DNA of 43,365 bases from Chitinophagaceae bacterium (GCA_007695095.1 REEL01000125.1:1-43365), one strand, 5' to 3'; positions 33,448 through 42,492 are shown, counted from the first letter of the stretch. Notes: generated by a model from the sequence alone, not told the origin. Made by a program: numbers and translations.

Positions 33448-34395
33448 TTACTTAGCAATCCTGAAAATCACTAACATTATTACCGGAATAGGTATGTCTC
33501 CCTGAATTTCCCATTCATCTCTGTCTGCACTGGTGAAATCCCTCCGAATTACGTTTCCGCTTTTCGAATATTGGTACCTGCTGTCAAACCTTCTTCGCAT
33601 AGTTCTTCCGTCCCATTCATATTCTTCACCGGACATTCCCCAGCGTTTTTTTAAAATATTTCCATCCCACTCATATTCATCTTCACTGCCTGTCCAGGTA
33701 TTTCTCAGTATTGTTCCGTCAAAAGTCCATTCCTGGTCGCCGGCAGACCATCTTTTTTTCAAAACTTGTCCGTCCCAGATAAACTCGTCTCTGGCACCTT
33801 CCCACAAGGGTCTTATAGTACCACTGCCCATACTGCTTTTTGCCTCAGGTTTCCATTCAGCAATTTGACCTTTTACGAATGCATCCAGCACTTCATAGTC
33901 TTTTATAAACTGAAAAGCCATTACAAGGTGTGTAACCGGAATTTCCTCAGCCGATGAAATGCCAAAACCGATTTTTTCTTCTGAAAGTCCTTTTTTAAAC
34001 CACAAAGAATCTTCTTCCTGAATTAAACGAAGCATCAAATTTGCATTAAACTCCATTATTCTGTCGCCATAAAAAAATCCTGATCGATGAGTAGTATAGT
34101 CAGCTCCGGAGCTGTTTGGCCGGGTGAGTTTTCCACTTCGGGAACCCGTAAAATTCGGTATTTGTACCATCCATTTCATATTTCTCCGCCTGTCATTGTC
34201 ACCGGTGAATATAATTTTGCCCACAGCATTATACAAAATCTTATTTTCTGAGCTGTGGAGTTTGTTATCTTTAATATAGGCTATCAGCTCTTTATCTGAA
34301 TTATAAATTAAAAGATCCCGTACATCTTCAGCATATAAATTAAGCGCAAAAATCGGACTCAGAACTAAGCTTAAAAGAAGTAAAAAATATTTCAT
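33448..34395 (-). CDS. Exported protein with ~18-residue WDG repeats, unknown function
   Basis: A 315-residue protein with signal peptide (about 1-22, ending LYAED). The N-terminal half (DLLIYNSDKELIAYIKDNKL) is beta-rich and unassigned. Residues about 190-300 contain roughly six tandem units of 17-19 residues. The pattern is x-I/V-L-K-K-R-W-(6)-E-Y/W-x-W-D-G, for example NILKKRWGMSGEEYEWDG and TILRNTWTGSEDEYEWDG. The protein ends in a hydrophobic stretch IPVIMLVIFRIAK. I do not recognise the repeat; it is distantly reminiscent of MORN- or WG-type beta-hairpin repeats. Its stop is 1 bp from that of the convergent M1 peptidase gene. Confidence 0.7.
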   Translation of the reverse strand: MKYFLLLLSLVLSPIFALNLYAEDVRDLLIYNSDKELIAYIKDNKLHSSENKILYNAVGKIIFTGDNDRRRNMKWMVQIPNFTGSRSGKLTRPNSSGADYTTHRSGFFYGDRIMEFNANLMLRLIQEEDSLWFKKGLSEEKIGFGISSAEEIPVTHLVMAFQFIKDYEVLDAFVKGQIAEWKPEAKSSMGSGTIRPLWEGARDEFIWDGQVLKKRWSAGDQEWTFDGTILRNTWTGSEDEYEWDGNILKKRWGMSGEEYEWDGRTMRRRFDSRYQYSKSGNVIRRDFTSADRDEWEIQGDIPIPVIMLVIFRIAK

Positions 34396-34482
34396 ACACT
34401 AAATTTAATCATTTTTGATTTAGTTGTTTCGGTTTTTGTTTTCCTATTTGTAAATAAAAACTAATTTTACCCAAAAATCCCT

Positions 34483-35640
34483 ATGCTAAAAGTCTTTTTA
34501 GAAGAATTTGAACCCGGGCGAATTAATGGTAACAATGATATTAACAAACTGGTAAACAGAGTGGTTTTCGACCATGACCTCATAGAAAACGAGCAATTTG
34601 ACCTTTACATTATTGCAGCAGAGGATTTTAAGCAAGCTGAGGGTGAAAAAAACAATCGCTTTCAGTCAAATGTTATCCGGCAAAAACTCTATGAACTCGT
34701 CGCACCATGGAAGTCAGTCAAAATTGCTGATTTGGGAAACCTGATTGATATGGGGGAAGAAAAAAATCTGGAAAACCTTTCTTCTATTTTAGCTGAGGTT
34801 TTACAGAAAAAGGGAACGGTTATTTTATTGGGGAATGCTCAATTTTTTGCCTATGCCCAATATCTGGCCTACGTAAAATTGCAGAAACATGTCCAAATGG
34901 TATTGGCAGATGAGTATGTAAAGCTCGAAGATTATATGGAGCGCTTTGACAACAACTCTTATCTGACAAAAACTTTTATCTCTGAACCTAACTTTTTATT
35001 TAGTTTCTCTCTTTTAGGGTATCAAAGTTATTTTTTACACCCTAAGTATATTGACACTTTAGAAAAGCTTAGTTTTAACACATATCGTCTGGGGGAATTA
35101 AGACAAGATTTTAAAGAGGCTGAGCCTATTGTCAGAGATGCCGATATGCTAAGCTTTAATCTCAATAGTTTAAAAAGTGGAGATGCTTTGGGCGTAAATG
35201 AGCCTACTCCAAACGGATTTACCGGAGAAGAGGCATGTGCCGTTTGTCGATATGCAGGTCTTAGTGATAAACTCAGTTCCATCAGTATTTTTGAGTATAA
35301 TAAAAGTAGGGATACCGATGCTCAGACGGCTATGCTTGCAGCTCAAATGTGTTGGTATTTTATAGAAGGTTTTTACAACCGAAAGAATGACTATCCCGAA
35401 AAAGAAAATATGGACAACTTCATTCAATATATGGTTACGAATGAAACGCTTGACAGAGATATTGTTTTTTGGAAAAGTAAAAAAAGCGGCCGCTGGTGGA
35501 TACAACATTATGAAGAGCCGGCAGAAAAATTCTCACAACACAAAACGATACCCTGCTCTTACAATGAATATCTAATGGCTTGTCAGGGTGAAATTCCTGA
35601 AAAGTTTTTTAATGCCCGAAAAAGAATGGGCTTTGATTGA
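34483..35640 (+). CDS. Arginase/formimidoylglutamase-fold protein lacking metal ligands
   Basis: A 385-residue protein of the ureohydrolase superfamily, resembling what Bacteroidota genomes label formimidoylglutamase. The fold landmarks are in place but their ligands are not. LGNAQFFAYAQYL stands where active enzymes have GGxH, LADEYVKLED where they have DxHxD, and LSFNLNSLKSGDAL where they have SxDxDxxDP. PNGFTGEEACAVCRYAG is the typical downstream block. By recollection, related flavobacterial proteins show similar loss, so this may be a lineage-wide non-catalytic paralogue. C-terminal GRWWIQHYEEP and YNEYLMACQGEIPEKF are also conserved. It ends 1 bp from the convergent lipase gene. Confidence 0.75.
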   Translation: MLKVFLEEFEPGRINGNNDINKLVNRVVFDHDLIENEQFDLYIIAAEDFKQAEGEKNNRFQSNVIRQKLYELVAPWKSVKIADLGNLIDMGEEKNLENLSSILAEVLQKKGTVILLGNAQFFAYAQYLAYVKLQKHVQMVLADEYVKLEDYMERFDNNSYLTKTFISEPNFLFSFSLLGYQSYFLHPKYIDTLEKLSFNTYRLGELRQDFKEAEPIVRDADMLSFNLNSLKSGDALGVNEPTPNGFTGEEACAVCRYAGLSDKLSSISIFEYNKSRDTDAQTAMLAAQMCWYFIEGFYNRKNDYPEKENMDNFIQYMVTNETLDRDIVFWKSKKSGRWWIQHYEEPAEKFSQHKTIPCSYNEYLMACQGEIPEKFFNARKRMGFD

Positions 35641-35641
35641 T

Positions 35642-36958
35642 TTATTCAAAGACGACTATCACGACTCCTTCCGATTCTGATTTTAAATTAGGCACTCTCA
35701 GTATTTCATTATTGAACTCACACTCAATAAACTGTTTTTGCTGAGTTTGAAAATACATGTCGATGCTTTCCAGGAAAGGAAAATTTCCAAAAAGTCCCTG
35801 AGAAGTCAGGTCGGTTTGAGCATTATTGTTACCATCATATAAAAACAAGGCGATTACATTTTCATCAGGATCGGCAAACTCTTCTGTTGCCAGCTCATAG
35901 CCGTCTATCTTTAAATTGTCCCTGCCATATACAAGCCCCTGATTTGCTAAAAAAACAATGAGTAGGCTTTGATTGTCATCTTCCGGCAAATCATTTAAAA
36001 CCAAGTCAAGTATGGAGCCTGATTCCGGGAGTGCCCGTAAATATACAAGACTGTTATTGCGTTCAAAACCTTGTCTGAAGTAATGAAAGTTTCTTTGACC
36101 GGCTATGTTTGTGTTGACTTTAAATTCATGTTGAATTCCCGGTTGCAAATCCACCGGACCCCACTTACCGTCACTTTGACTATTTATAACAAAAAGAGGT
36201 TCCTCTGTTGTTCTTTCTCCTGTATTACTGTTTAATGCATAGATGGAAACAGTTGCTCCGTTTACCGGATTATTTTCTCCCAAAGTAACAACTTTACCCG
36301 AAACAGCTGCCTTTGTAGCCGGAGTTATTCCCGTTGTTTCAAGTGTTTTATCCGGATTAAAAAAGGTGAACATAGCTTCAAAAGTTTCAAAAGAAGTGGC
36401 TATTTCATAATGGTCTTTTCCCGGAATTACAACATTTTCTGCACCGTTAATATTACTGCTTGAAACAATTTTATCATCCGGTGACCATATATTCATAGTA
36501 GGAACTTCTTCATTAGCACCGGCCGGTCCGGGTCTTTCCCCGCTTCCTATGTGAACATATTTTTCTACTTTCAAAGCTCTTTGAGTGTCGGATAAGTAGC
36601 TGTAAGATAAATTCCCTCCGGATGAATGCCCAACTAAATGAACAAAGTCTGCACCTGTTTTATCTAATATTTCATCAATAAATAAGTCAAGTTTCGTTTC
36701 GTGATCGGCATTTTGGTTTAAGGTGTTCCAATCAAAAGCAAACATCAAATTCTCACAATATTTATTTGAGCTGAAGCGCATAAATTGATTGGCGTAGGTA
36801 TCTCCTGAAGCCAGCAGGCCATGAATAAAAACTATGGGTGTGCGTGAATCATCACAAATAGGGTCTTTCGGTCCATATTCATCATTTTCGTCTTTATTAC
36901 AGGAAAAGAAACTAAACATGGATAAAATGAGAACGGCTGTAATTATATTTTTCATCAT
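35642..36958 (-). CDS. Alpha/beta-hydrolase lipoprotein, lipase-like
   Basis: A 438-residue lipoprotein: lipobox FFSC (Cys20), then an acidic spacer. Residues about 40-200 are an alpha/beta-hydrolase: oxyanion-hole FIHGLLASG at 44-52, nucleophile elbow GHSSGG at 110-115 (Ser112), a likely Asp in SPDDKIV and the His in GKDHYEIA. This resembles triacylglycerol lipase/cutinase-like enzymes. Residues about 215-310 form a carboxypeptidase-regulatory-like beta domain (AAVSGKVVTLGENNPVNGATVSIY, split), followed by a beta-rich C-terminus of unknown type. The natural substrate (lipid, ester or polyester) is not determined. ATG 36958, or 36955 one codon later. Confidence 0.8.
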   Translation of the reverse strand: MMKNIITAVLILSMFSFFSCNKDENDEYGPKDPICDDSRTPIVFIHGLLASGDTYANQFMRFSSNKYCENLMFAFDWNTLNQNADHETKLDLFIDEILDKTGADFVHLVGHSSGGNLSYSYLSDTQRALKVEKYVHIGSGERPGPAGANEEVPTMNIWSPDDKIVSSSNINGAENVVIPGKDHYEIATSFETFEAMFTFFNPDKTLETTGITPATKAAVSGKVVTLGENNPVNGATVSIYALNSNTGERTTEEPLFVINSQSDGKWGPVDLQPGIQHEFKVNTNIAGQRNFHYFRQGFERNNSLVYLRALPESGSILDLVLNDLPEDDNQSLLIVFLANQGLVYGRDNLKIDGYELATEEFADPDENVIALFLYDGNNNAQTDLTSQGLFGNFPFLESIDMYFQTQQKQFIECEFNNEILRVPNLKSESEGVVIVVFE

Positions 36959-37137
36959 CGTTTTGGTTGATTTAGCAAGGTATACAATTCAGTAAAATAA
37001 ATACATTTTTTGGAAAAAGTGATTTTTTTAACAAAAAGATTCCGGAAAAGGAGAAATGTAAAAGTTGTTGAAAAAAGCTATTCGCAATGAAAAAAACGAC
37101 TTTAAACATAACTATAAAGGATTAAGAGCCTAAAAAG

Positions 37138-38298
37138 TTATGAAAGTATAGCCAAAAGACCTCTTTTTTCTTTACTGACGGGGCGGAGCAAAAAGCTTTT
37201 AAAATTATCTCTGGTAATTCCCAATACTTTCGTTTGGTATGTTTTTTCAAATGTTTTTGATGCTTTGATTTTCTTTTTTGGGTCCCATTCAAATTTATAT
37301 GCCTTCATGCTTTTAGCGGAAACCTCAATATAATCTGTTTTTTGCTGTTGTTTAGTTCTCCAAAAGTATTTAGCTGTTTCTGTATTGTTGTTGCTAAGCA
37401 GCTTTAATCTTTCGCTGACCAGAAAGTTTTCCCACAAATATTTTAAATCTTTTCTTTCGGCTAAGGGCTTGAAATTTTCAATAACTGCATTGCGTAATCC
37501 ATTGTCATAAAAATAGATTTTTTGGTTTTTTTTGATTTCATATTCCTGTTTTTTACTGTAAGCCGGAATTCTGAAAACGATAAAAGACTTCTCAAGAATT
37601 TCGATATAACTGCTTATCGTTTTAGCATCTACATTCAATAAAGAACCCAATTGCTTATAGTTTATCTCCTGTCCTATTTTATTCGCCAGCTCCCTGATTA
37701 GTTTATGCATGATGTCCGGTTTGCGGATTTTTGCAGACGGAAGTATGTCTTTGTATAGCGTTTGCTTAAATTGATTGTAAAGTATGATATCCTTATCCAC
37801 ATCATCCTGATGAATTTCCGGATAAAGACCGTAAATCAATAATTCATCTAATTCCTCCGCTTGTATGTCCTCTCCTTTTTGAATCTCTTCAAAGCTTAAA
37901 GGCCATAAGTGATATGTCTTAAGGTGTTTATTGTTTTTTTCGATAAAATTATTTAGTTGATCTAATTGTACAGAGCTGTTTATAATCAGTTGCTTTTTAG
38001 GAAATTTTTTGCGGATAGTTTTTATTAAATATTCGATGTTGTTTATCTGCTGAGCCTCATAAATAAAAATGACATTGTGCTTTTTAAATAAGGCGTTTAA
38101 AAAATCAGGATTTGCAGACTCTAAAGAATTGCGTACATCAAAATCGTCCCCATCCAAAAACAACCATTTGTAATTGGTTTTGATAAAAACATTATGGATT
38201 AATGTGTTTTTACCGGCTCTGCGCGGCCCATGAATAAGAATAGTTTTCTTTTTAAACAACTCTTTTAAAATCTCTTTTTCAAGTGCTCTGTTTATCAT
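37138..38298 (-). CDS. DUF4143-type AAA-family ATPase
   Basis: A 386-residue cytoplasmic protein. Walker A is GPRRAGKNT at 24-32. The Walker B position reads VIFIYEAQQI (76-85) where the family normally has a hydrophobic run then DE-Q, so the Mg-coordinating Asp is Tyr here. A PLSFEEI segment (about 133-139), a winged-helix region (about 200-245, INYKQLGSLLNVDAKTISSYI split) and a C-terminal PD-(D/E)XK-like region (TDYIEVSAKSMKAYKFEW) follow the family order. Such genes are widespread, often duplicated and horizontally spread; the function is unclear. It is flanked by 179-bp and 273-bp gaps, suggesting an isolated insertion. Confidence 0.82.
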   Translation of the reverse strand: MINRALEKEILKELFKKKTILIHGPRRAGKNTLIHNVFIKTNYKWLFLDGDDFDVRNSLESANPDFLNALFKKHNVIFIYEAQQINNIEYLIKTIRKKFPKKQLIINSSVQLDQLNNFIEKNNKHLKTYHLWPLSFEEIQKGEDIQAEELDELLIYGLYPEIHQDDVDKDIILYNQFKQTLYKDILPSAKIRKPDIMHKLIRELANKIGQEINYKQLGSLLNVDAKTISSYIEILEKSFIVFRIPAYSKKQEYEIKKNQKIYFYDNGLRNAVIENFKPLAERKDLKYLWENFLVSERLKLLSNNNTETAKYFWRTKQQQKTDYIEVSAKSMKAYKFEWDPKKKIKASKTFEKTYQTKVLGITRDNFKSFLLRPVSKEKRGLLAILS

Positions 38299-38514
38299 TT
38301 GTGTTAAATTTATATATAAAACAGAATATATTCCTATAAAGTTATAAAATTAACGCATTTGCAAAAAATAAATCTTATGCTTTTTTTATTCAGACGGGAT
38401 ATAATTTTTAAGGGCAAATCATTTTTGCTTTATTTTTTAACTTACTTATCTGCTTATATCTTAGATTTTCATTTAAAAGTTTTGAAGTAGGACTTAAATA
38501 TTGAATCTTTCTGT

Positions 38515-38522
38515 TAAATTTG
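38515..38522 (+). promoter_or_regulatory. Promoter -7 box upstream of the amidohydrolase-like gene
   Basis: TAAATTTG, a perfect TAnnTTTG match 50 bp before the ATG. No TTTG or TTG was found at a good -33 distance. Confidence 0.3.
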
Positions 38523-38571
38523 TTTGACGATTGCCTTTTTCATGTTTTTATGATTCTTCAATGATATACTA

Positions 38572-39858
38572 ATGCGCAAGTTATTTTTTTCCTTAGTTTG
38601 TTTTCTTATAGTTTCTTCAGTAAAGGGTGGAGGAGAGGTGCCTGCTCCGGGAAAACCACAGACAGAACCTGTTGTTATTAGAAATGGGATTTTGCACACA
38701 GTCTCCGGGGATATCATTCCCAATGGAGCTGTGCGCTTCGAAAACGGTATTATCACACATGTTGGTCCAACAGCGGATGTTCCTACCCAAAATGCTGAAG
38801 TTATAGATGTTCAGGGCAGTCATATTTATCCGGGTTTAATTGCATGTAATACGACTTTGGGCTTAGTGGAAATCAGTGCTGTCAGAGCGACCAGAGATTT
38901 TGATGAAACCGGTAGCCTGAACCCGAATGTACGTTCATTAATAGCATATAATACAGATTCCAGAATTATTCCTACTATTCGCAATAATGGCATGTTGTTG
39001 GCTCAGATTGTGCCTCAGGGTGGACGAATACCGGGAACTTCGTCTGTAGTTCAATTGGATGCCTGGAACTGGGAAGACGCGGCCTACGAGACAGACAATG
39101 CCGTCCATCTTAACTGGCCGTCGATGTATGTGAGAAGAGGTTGGTGGGCTGAGCCGGGTGGAATACACGCCAATGATGATTATATGGAACAGGTGGATGA
39201 TATTTTTAGCTACTTCAGAGAAGCCGGAGCATATGCAAAAAAAGAAGACCACCGGCCTAAGAATCTTAGGTTTGAAGCAATGAGGGGCCTTTTTACTAAG
39301 GACAAAAAACTGTTTGTTGCTGCCTCATCAGCCAGAGAAATTAAAGCTGTTGTGCGGTTTTTGGAAGAGTTTGACCTGGAGGGAGTAATTGTAGGTGCTG
39401 ACGATGCTCATTTGGTTGCAGATCTTTTAGCAGAAAAGAATGTGGCAGTTATTTATAAAAGAATTCATTCATTACCACTCCGACAGGATGATGATATAGC
39501 CATGGTTTACAGTGCACCTGCAAAACTTTATGAAGCGGGCGTAACCTTTGCACTTAGTTTAACCGGTTCCTGGGAACAAAGAAATCTTCCGTTTATGGGA
39601 GGCTCTGCTGCTGCACACGGACTCTCAAAAGAAGCAGCGCTGAAATCATTAACACTTTATCCTGCCCAAATTTTAGGTATTGATGACCGAACCGGTAGTC
39701 TGGAGTCCGGAAAAGATGCCAACATTATTGTTTCTACAGGAGATGTTATGGATATGCGCACCAATGATATCACTCATGCTTTTATTCAGGGCCGGGTAGT
39801 TGACCTGGATGATAAGCAAAAACGTTTGTATGAAAAGTTCATGCAGCGATATGAATAA
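38572..39858 (+). CDS. Exported amidohydrolase-fold protein without the HxH metal site
   Basis: A 428-residue protein with signal peptide (about 1-20). It has the composite amidohydrolase architecture: an N-terminal beta domain (VIRNGILHTVSGDIIPNGAV), a TIM barrel and a C-terminal return to the beta domain (TGSLESGKDANIIVSTGD). Where active enzymes have PGLIDxHxH it reads YPGLIACNTTLGLVE, so the first metal pair is absent. The QLDAWNWEDAAY and HLNWPSMY blocks match a Bacteroidota-typical subfamily that I recall having the same change. It is related to imidazolonepropionase-like proteins. Activity is doubtful or uses another mechanism. Confidence 0.82.
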   Translation: MRKLFFSLVCFLIVSSVKGGGEVPAPGKPQTEPVVIRNGILHTVSGDIIPNGAVRFENGIITHVGPTADVPTQNAEVIDVQGSHIYPGLIACNTTLGLVEISAVRATRDFDETGSLNPNVRSLIAYNTDSRIIPTIRNNGMLLAQIVPQGGRIPGTSSVVQLDAWNWEDAAYETDNAVHLNWPSMYVRRGWWAEPGGIHANDDYMEQVDDIFSYFREAGAYAKKEDHRPKNLRFEAMRGLFTKDKKLFVAASSAREIKAVVRFLEEFDLEGVIVGADDAHLVADLLAEKNVAVIYKRIHSLPLRQDDDIAMVYSAPAKLYEAGVTFALSLTGSWEQRNLPFMGGSAAAHGLSKEAALKSLTLYPAQILGIDDRTGSLESGKDANIIVSTGDVMDMRTNDITHAFIQGRVVDLDDKQKRLYEKFMQRYE

Positions 39859-39947
39859 GTACACTGCTTTTTTTTCTTTTTACTTTTAGTAGCACCAAGC
39901 TGACTTTTTTTCAAAGCATTGATAAAGAAAAACATTTTCTGCGCTAA

Positions 39948-39967
39948 TTTTTAGACAAGTCTAAAAA
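39948..39967. promoter_or_regulatory. DtxR/MntR-like operator upstream of the TonB receptor
   Basis: TTTTTAGAC (39948-39956), AA, GTCTAAAAA (39959-39967): perfect 9-bp arms. The inner TTTAGAC-AA-GTCTAAA resembles the symmetric sites of DtxR-family metalloregulators (TTAGGC-type half-sites). It ends 5 bp before the -33 box, so metal-dependent control of the receptor is likely (inference). Confidence 0.55.
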
Positions 39968-39972
39968 AATAT

Positions 39973-40003
39973 TTTGCAATGAAAAAAACTATTATTAACT
40001 TTG
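39973..40003 (+). promoter_or_regulatory. Promoter of the TonB receptor gene
   Basis: TTTG at 39973-39976, 19 nt, then TAACTTTG at 39996-40003: both boxes match the Bacteroidota -33/-7 consensus exactly with good spacing. Transcription would begin near 40010, which places the ATG at 39979 upstream of the transcript and decides for ATG 40027. Confidence 0.65.
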
Positions 40004-40026
40004 TAAGAAATAAAAAGTTTATAGAC

Positions 40027-42255
40027 ATGAAAAATATGTTGTGTGTAATTACAGGATTTTTTTTCCTCTTGTTTTCCTTTTCCATGAATGTTTCAGCAGA
40101 AAACACTTTAAATATACTGGCAAAAGATAAATCTTCGGGAGAAACTTTAGCGGGTGTTTCTGTCATGGTAAAAGAAACAAGATTAGTTGGAAGTACGGAT
40201 TTAAACGGCAAGTTAAAGTTATTTTTCCCGGAAGAGGCAGAATATACTTTGCAATTCACCTATGTTGGCTATGTTCCTCAAGAGTTTAAAGTAACTATAC
40301 CATATGATAAAGAGGTTTTAACGATAGCCTTGATGCCCGGTGAAATTGGGCTGGATCAAGTTTTCATATCAGCATCACCTACCGGCACAGGCTTTCAATT
40401 TCAGGCAGCGGAAGTTTTAAGTGGAGAAAAGTTACAAAGAAATACAAATGTCAGTTTGGGAATGGCTTTAGATGGGATGGCAGGGATTTCTATGCGTTCA
40501 TTCGGGGTAGTCAATGCCCGTCCGGTGATTCGTGGATTTGATGGCGACAGGGTTTTGGTTTTAGAAAACGGTGAGCGCATGGGTGATTTATCAGCTACCG
40601 CCCATGATCATGCAGTTACGCTTGACCCAATGGCTATGGAACGTATTGAAATTATCAGAGGTCCGGCCGGTTTGTTATATGGTTCCAATGCCTTGGGAGG
40701 CATCGTAAACATGATAAGTGCCGATATACCTCAAAATTGGAAGCCGGGAACCGGAGGCAAATTGCGATTGCAGGGAGCAACGGTCAATAATATGTTTGGT
40801 GGCATGGGACGTTTTAATTATGGATGGGACAATGCAGCTATCACTGGTAGGATTGGGTATCGCTCAGCCGGAGAAATGAATACCCCTGAAGGGAGACTGC
40901 CGGGAACTGAACTTGTTCAGTATGAAGGTGCGCTTGGAGCCGGTTTTAGAGGGAAAAATAGTAGTACAGGATTGAGCTTTAGCGCAACAGATATGGTTTA
41001 TGGATTACCGGAAGCAATAGATGATCCGGATGAATCTGTAGAAATTCGCCTTAACAGACAAGCATTACAGGGAAAAACGGTTTTTCGGACAAACAGCTTT
41101 ATAGAAAACATTGAATTCAGAATACATGCTTCCCGCTTTTATCAGGAAGAAATAGAAATGGAGATAGAGCCGGACGGAAGTTTAGACGAAGATGTTGAGT
41201 TGGAATTTGAGCAGCTGAGCCTGAGTTCTTCATTGATATTGCAACACAAACCGTATTGGATTTTCGATCAGGGGGCTATTGGTTTGAATGTGTATGGCCG
41301 GACAATGGAGATAGGTGGTGACGAGGCTTTTTCACCGGGTGACGGAAATATGAATGTGGCGCTATTTACTTTTCAGGAGATCCCACTTTTTCCAACTTTC
41401 AGGCTGCAATTTGGAGGCAGATTGGAATATAATTTTTTAAGAACCCGGCCTAACAGGGATATTTTTCCGGACATGCCGGTTTTTGAAAGATCAATGCTTA
41501 ACTATTCAGCTTCTGCCGGATTCAACTTTAAACCACTTAGAGGTCTGGAGATTGGCGGACAGTTTGCCCGTTCATTTAGAAACCCTACAACGGAAGAGTT
41601 GTTTTCTGATGGAGCGCATATAGGTGCCGGAGCCTATGAAATTGGCAATCCGGATTTAGAAGTAGAATCTTCTCTTGGTTCAGATTTGTTTATTAAATGG
41701 AATTATTCATTATTATCATTGGAGTTTGCTGTTTTCTCAAATACTATTGAAAACTTTATTACCTATCAACCAAGCGGGGAAATAGATTCCGGTTCGGGTT
41801 TGCCGATTTTTATTTACGAAAGTAATCGCGCAAACTTGAGTGGAGGAGAGTTTCAGGTATTATTGAATATGACAGAGAACCTATATGCAAACTTTGTAGC
41901 GGATTATGTAAGAGGAAGAAGCGGCAAAGAATTTGAGAAAAACCTGCCATTTATTCCACCTTTTCGATTTGGAGGAGAGCTTGGATTTGACAACAATCGG
42001 TTTTATGCTTCTGTAGCTCTTAGGTATGTTGCATCACAAATGGAGACTGCGCCTTTGGAGGAGCCGAGTGGTGAATACTTTCTTTTAGGTCTTAATGCCG
42101 GGTACAGGCTTGATTTTCATGGCAGGCATTTGTTTTTTGTTCGCGCTGAAAACCTATTGAATGAATCCTATCGAGACCACCTGACCAGAGTCACTGAACG
42201 AAATAATCCAATGCCCGGAAGGAATTTTTTACTTGGGTATAATTTTAGCTTTTAG
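40027..42255 (+). CDS. TonB-dependent outer-membrane receptor, ZnuD-like
   Basis: A 742-residue metal or metal-complex receptor. From ATG 40027 it has a standard signal peptide (MKNMLCVITGFFFLLFSF, ending VSAEN). Residues about 25-115 are a carboxypeptidase-regulatory-like domain (GVSVMVKETRLVGSTDLNGKL, split), then the plug. Its segment TAHDHAVTLDPMAMERIEII, followed by RGPAGLLYGSNALGGIVN, closely resembles the ZnuD zinc-receptor family. A 22-strand barrel ends at the typical aromatic terminus NFLLGYNFSF. The longer frame from 39979 is rejected because a perfect promoter lies inside it. A DtxR-like operator upstream fits metal regulation. The ligand (Zn, Mn, Fe complex) is inferred. Confidence 0.88.
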   Translation: MKNMLCVITGFFFLLFSFSMNVSAENTLNILAKDKSSGETLAGVSVMVKETRLVGSTDLNGKLKLFFPEEAEYTLQFTYVGYVPQEFKVTIPYDKEVLTIALMPGEIGLDQVFISASPTGTGFQFQAAEVLSGEKLQRNTNVSLGMALDGMAGISMRSFGVVNARPVIRGFDGDRVLVLENGERMGDLSATAHDHAVTLDPMAMERIEIIRGPAGLLYGSNALGGIVNMISADIPQNWKPGTGGKLRLQGATVNNMFGGMGRFNYGWDNAAITGRIGYRSAGEMNTPEGRLPGTELVQYEGALGAGFRGKNSSTGLSFSATDMVYGLPEAIDDPDESVEIRLNRQALQGKTVFRTNSFIENIEFRIHASRFYQEEIEMEIEPDGSLDEDVELEFEQLSLSSSLILQHKPYWIFDQGAIGLNVYGRTMEIGGDEAFSPGDGNMNVALFTFQEIPLFPTFRLQFGGRLEYNFLRTRPNRDIFPDMPVFERSMLNYSASAGFNFKPLRGLEIGGQFARSFRNPTTEELFSDGAHIGAGAYEIGNPDLEVESSLGSDLFIKWNYSLLSLEFAVFSNTIENFITYQPSGEIDSGSGLPIFIYESNRANLSGGEFQVLLNMTENLYANFVADYVRGRSGKEFEKNLPFIPPFRFGGELGFDNNRFYASVALRYVASQMETAPLEEPSGEYFLLGLNAGYRLDFHGRHLFFVRAENLLNESYRDHLTRVTERNNPMPGRNFLLGYNFSF

Positions 42256-42341
42256 GTAGAGGGTTGCTTTCCTTTTTTCCTAATTCTTTGAGACTTAGTT
42301 TATTTAGAATATGGGCTGCCACTTCCATTGCTACAGAGCCT

Positions 42342-42383
42342 GTCCGTAGCAACAGCTGTAGTTTTGAACTACGGACTTGGGGA
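42342..42383. repeat. Left palindromic repeat unit
   Basis: GTCCGTAG (42342-42349) pairs with CTACGGAC (42369-42376). Inside is a smaller hairpin GTAGTT-TTG-AACTAC (42358-42372). The 26 bases 42358-42383 recur exactly at 43269-43294, and 42343-42356 (TCCGTAGCAACAGC) recurs at 43319-43332. It lies between the TonB receptor and the GNAT-like gene. Confidence 0.75.
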
Positions 42384-42492
42384 TTTGGTAACTATGGTTG
42401 AATGTATTGAGTAAAAGTTGTAATTTTATAGAATTCAAAGCTTTTAGTTATATTTAAGGGATGTTTTTCTTTTAAGTTAATTGTATTTATAC

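Noticed and set aside
39979-40026. Upstream extension of the TonB receptor frame
   Set aside because: Contains a perfect promoter with the predicted start site near 40010, and disrupts the signal peptide.
39951-40259. Antisense 102-codon frame over the start of the TonB receptor
   Set aside because: Shadow of the receptor signal-peptide region; hydrophobic composition comes from the opposite strand.
42342-42383. Integron attC site
   Set aside because: The palindrome lacks the RYYYAAC/GTTRRRY core pairs, and no integrase is present.
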